A DNA stretch of 64,000 nucleotides from Lithobates sylvaticus. Taxonomy: Eukaryota; Chordata; Amphibia; Anura; Ranidae. The first letter of the stretch is position 1, and every line of letters starts with the position of its first letter. The DNA is taken from assembly GCA_028564925.1 (NCBI GenBank), contig CM053026.1, positions 608,674,457-608,738,456 on the forward strand, in the 5' to 3' direction. The notes below the pieces were generated by a model. That model made no database searches. It was given only the letters and a program-made list of their open reading frames with translations, and had not been told where the DNA came from. The translations under genes and the position numbers were made by a program. This document shows positions 62,997 to 64,000 of this stretch, in pieces.

Positions 62997-63388
62997 CTCT
63001 ATGACCAGGCCATTTTTTGCAACTTGGCACTGCGTCGATTTAACTGACATTTGCGCGGTCGTGCGATGCTGTACCCAAACAAAATTGACATCCTTTTTTC
63101 ACACAAATAGAGCTTTCTTTTGGTGGTATGTGATCACCTCTGCGGTTTTTATTTTTTGCGCTATAAACAAAGGAAGAATAACCATTTTGAAAAAAAAAAC
63201 ACAATATCTTTTACTTTTTGCTATAATAAATATCCCACATTTTTTATCAAAAAAACAAATTTTTTCCTCAGTTTAGGTCGATATGTATTCTTCTACATAT
63301 GTTTGGTAATACAATTTCAATAAGCGTATATTGATTAGTTTGTGCAAAAGTTATAGCGTCTACAAAATAGGGGATAGATTTATGGCTA
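62997..63388 (+). mobile_element. TTAA-family fragment, copy 10
   Basis: It lacks the terminal CCACTTCAGCCCCGG and starts at GACCAGGCCATTTTTTGCAA. It then has the usual order: GCGCGGTCGTGCGATGCTG, CACAAATAGAGCTTTC, TTTAGGTCGATATGTATTC, TTGTGCAAAAGTTATAGCG and AGGGGATAGATTTATGG. It ends there, about a third of the way through a normal copy, against LTR-like sequence. Confidence 0.75.
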
Positions 63389-63389
63389 T

Positions 63390-64000
63390 CAGGAACTAAG
63401 TACTCACAGAGGCCAAGATGCCGAGAGCGGTTGCCCTTGCGACTCAGCGCCTACCACCCCTGAAGATGGTACAGGGGATGGTTGGCACCAAGAGGCACAA
63501 GCCACCTGTTGGGTGGTGGCTAGGCGTGGATCCAGGTGTAGTTGGGTATACAGGCAGACTGGCGGAGGCTCCAACACTGATGGGTAAACAGGCAGCAGGC
63601 TGAGGATCAAACACAAGATTAATCAGGCACAAGCAGAAGGTTAACACAGGAGGACAAGTCCAGATAGAATGGTCAAACACAAGCAAGAGGTCAAGGCAGG
63701 CTGAGGGTCAAGTACTGCTTAAGCAGGCGGTAGAAGTCCGGTATACAGGCCGAGGGTCAAACACAGGAGAGAGGTGGTGATCCGGGTAAACAAGCCAAAT
63801 GTCAAGGTTGGAGAAGGTAACAAGGTCAAGACAATCCGGGTCGGCAACGGGTAGGCAAGTAGATACAGCAGGCACAGGTACAAGGGACAAGGGAACAGCT
63901 GAGAGACGAACCAGCGTCTGTCTGGGTCCAAGGGCCTCTCTTTTATAGGCCGGGTGGAGGTCACATGGGACGTGTACTAGCGCGCATGCGCGCGCGCCGT
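63390..64000 (-). mobile_element. Probable LTR of another gypsy-type element, cut by window end
   Basis: Composition and layout resemble the LTR at 56295-56979: a long stretch with many 'caggc' and 'gggtcaa' words, then a TATA-like CCTATAAAAGAGAGG on the minus strand (about 63935-63950), then a CpG-rich end GCGCGCATGCGCGCGCG at the window edge. Frames here (for example 63444-63686) have no domain. The remainder of the element lies outside the window, so I cannot say whether it is whole. Confidence 0.45.

Overview
This window looks like intergenic DNA from a large, transposon-rich amphibian genome, most likely a ranid-type frog. That reading is an inference. It rests on the mixture of L1/Tx1-type LINEs, a chromodomain-bearing Ty3/gypsy element, DIRS elements, hAT and Tc1 transposons, and a very abundant TTAA-flanked family starting CCACTTCAGCCCCGG, which I associate from memory with ranid genomes. 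I found no host protein-coding exon, no convincing tRNA or rRNA gene and no CRISPR array. Nearly everything that can be named is a mobile element, usually inserted into another one.

Layout. 1-6 kb: AT-rich DNA with small inverted-repeat elements (MITEs), one of them split by a TTAA-family element. 6.1-11.2 kb: the longest TTAA-family member, with a 1.1-kb internal palindrome and a 351-bp tandem duplication. 12.5-13.9 kb: a MITE split by another TTAA element. 14.5-15.9 kb: a 5'-truncated L1 with a 20-bp target duplication. 17.7-24.1 kb: MITEs, a mariner transposase remnant, and a TTAA element split by a 1-kb insert that carries a hammerhead-like motif. 24.1-35.6 kb: a four-layer nest, with one L1 interrupted by a second L1 that is itself interrupted by two hAT-type elements, and a third hAT element in the outer L1. 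36-41 kb: an old DIRS remnant and three TTAA elements in a row. 41.3-44.1 kb: an incomplete DIRS element with inverted ends. 45.4-48.5 kb: two more TTAA elements and a SINE. 49.1-51.3 kb: a hAT-type element filled with two minisatellites. 53.4-54.8 kb: a decayed Tc1 transposon split by a MITE. 56.3-62.0 kb: an apparently whole, very young Sushi-like chromovirus. 62.7-64.0 kb: L1 ORF1 and TTAA-family fragments and the edge of another LTR element.

How the parts relate. No autonomous partner is visible for the TTAA family or for the minisatellite-bearing hAT elements, so they presumably relied on transposase made elsewhere. Three of the four hAT-type elements, and several TTAA elements, contain internal tandem arrays; these arrays produce the long open frames in the window, which are not genes. 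Several insertions can be ordered in time from target-site duplications. The gypsy element is the youngest datable insertion, because its two 685-bp LTRs differ at one position by eye.
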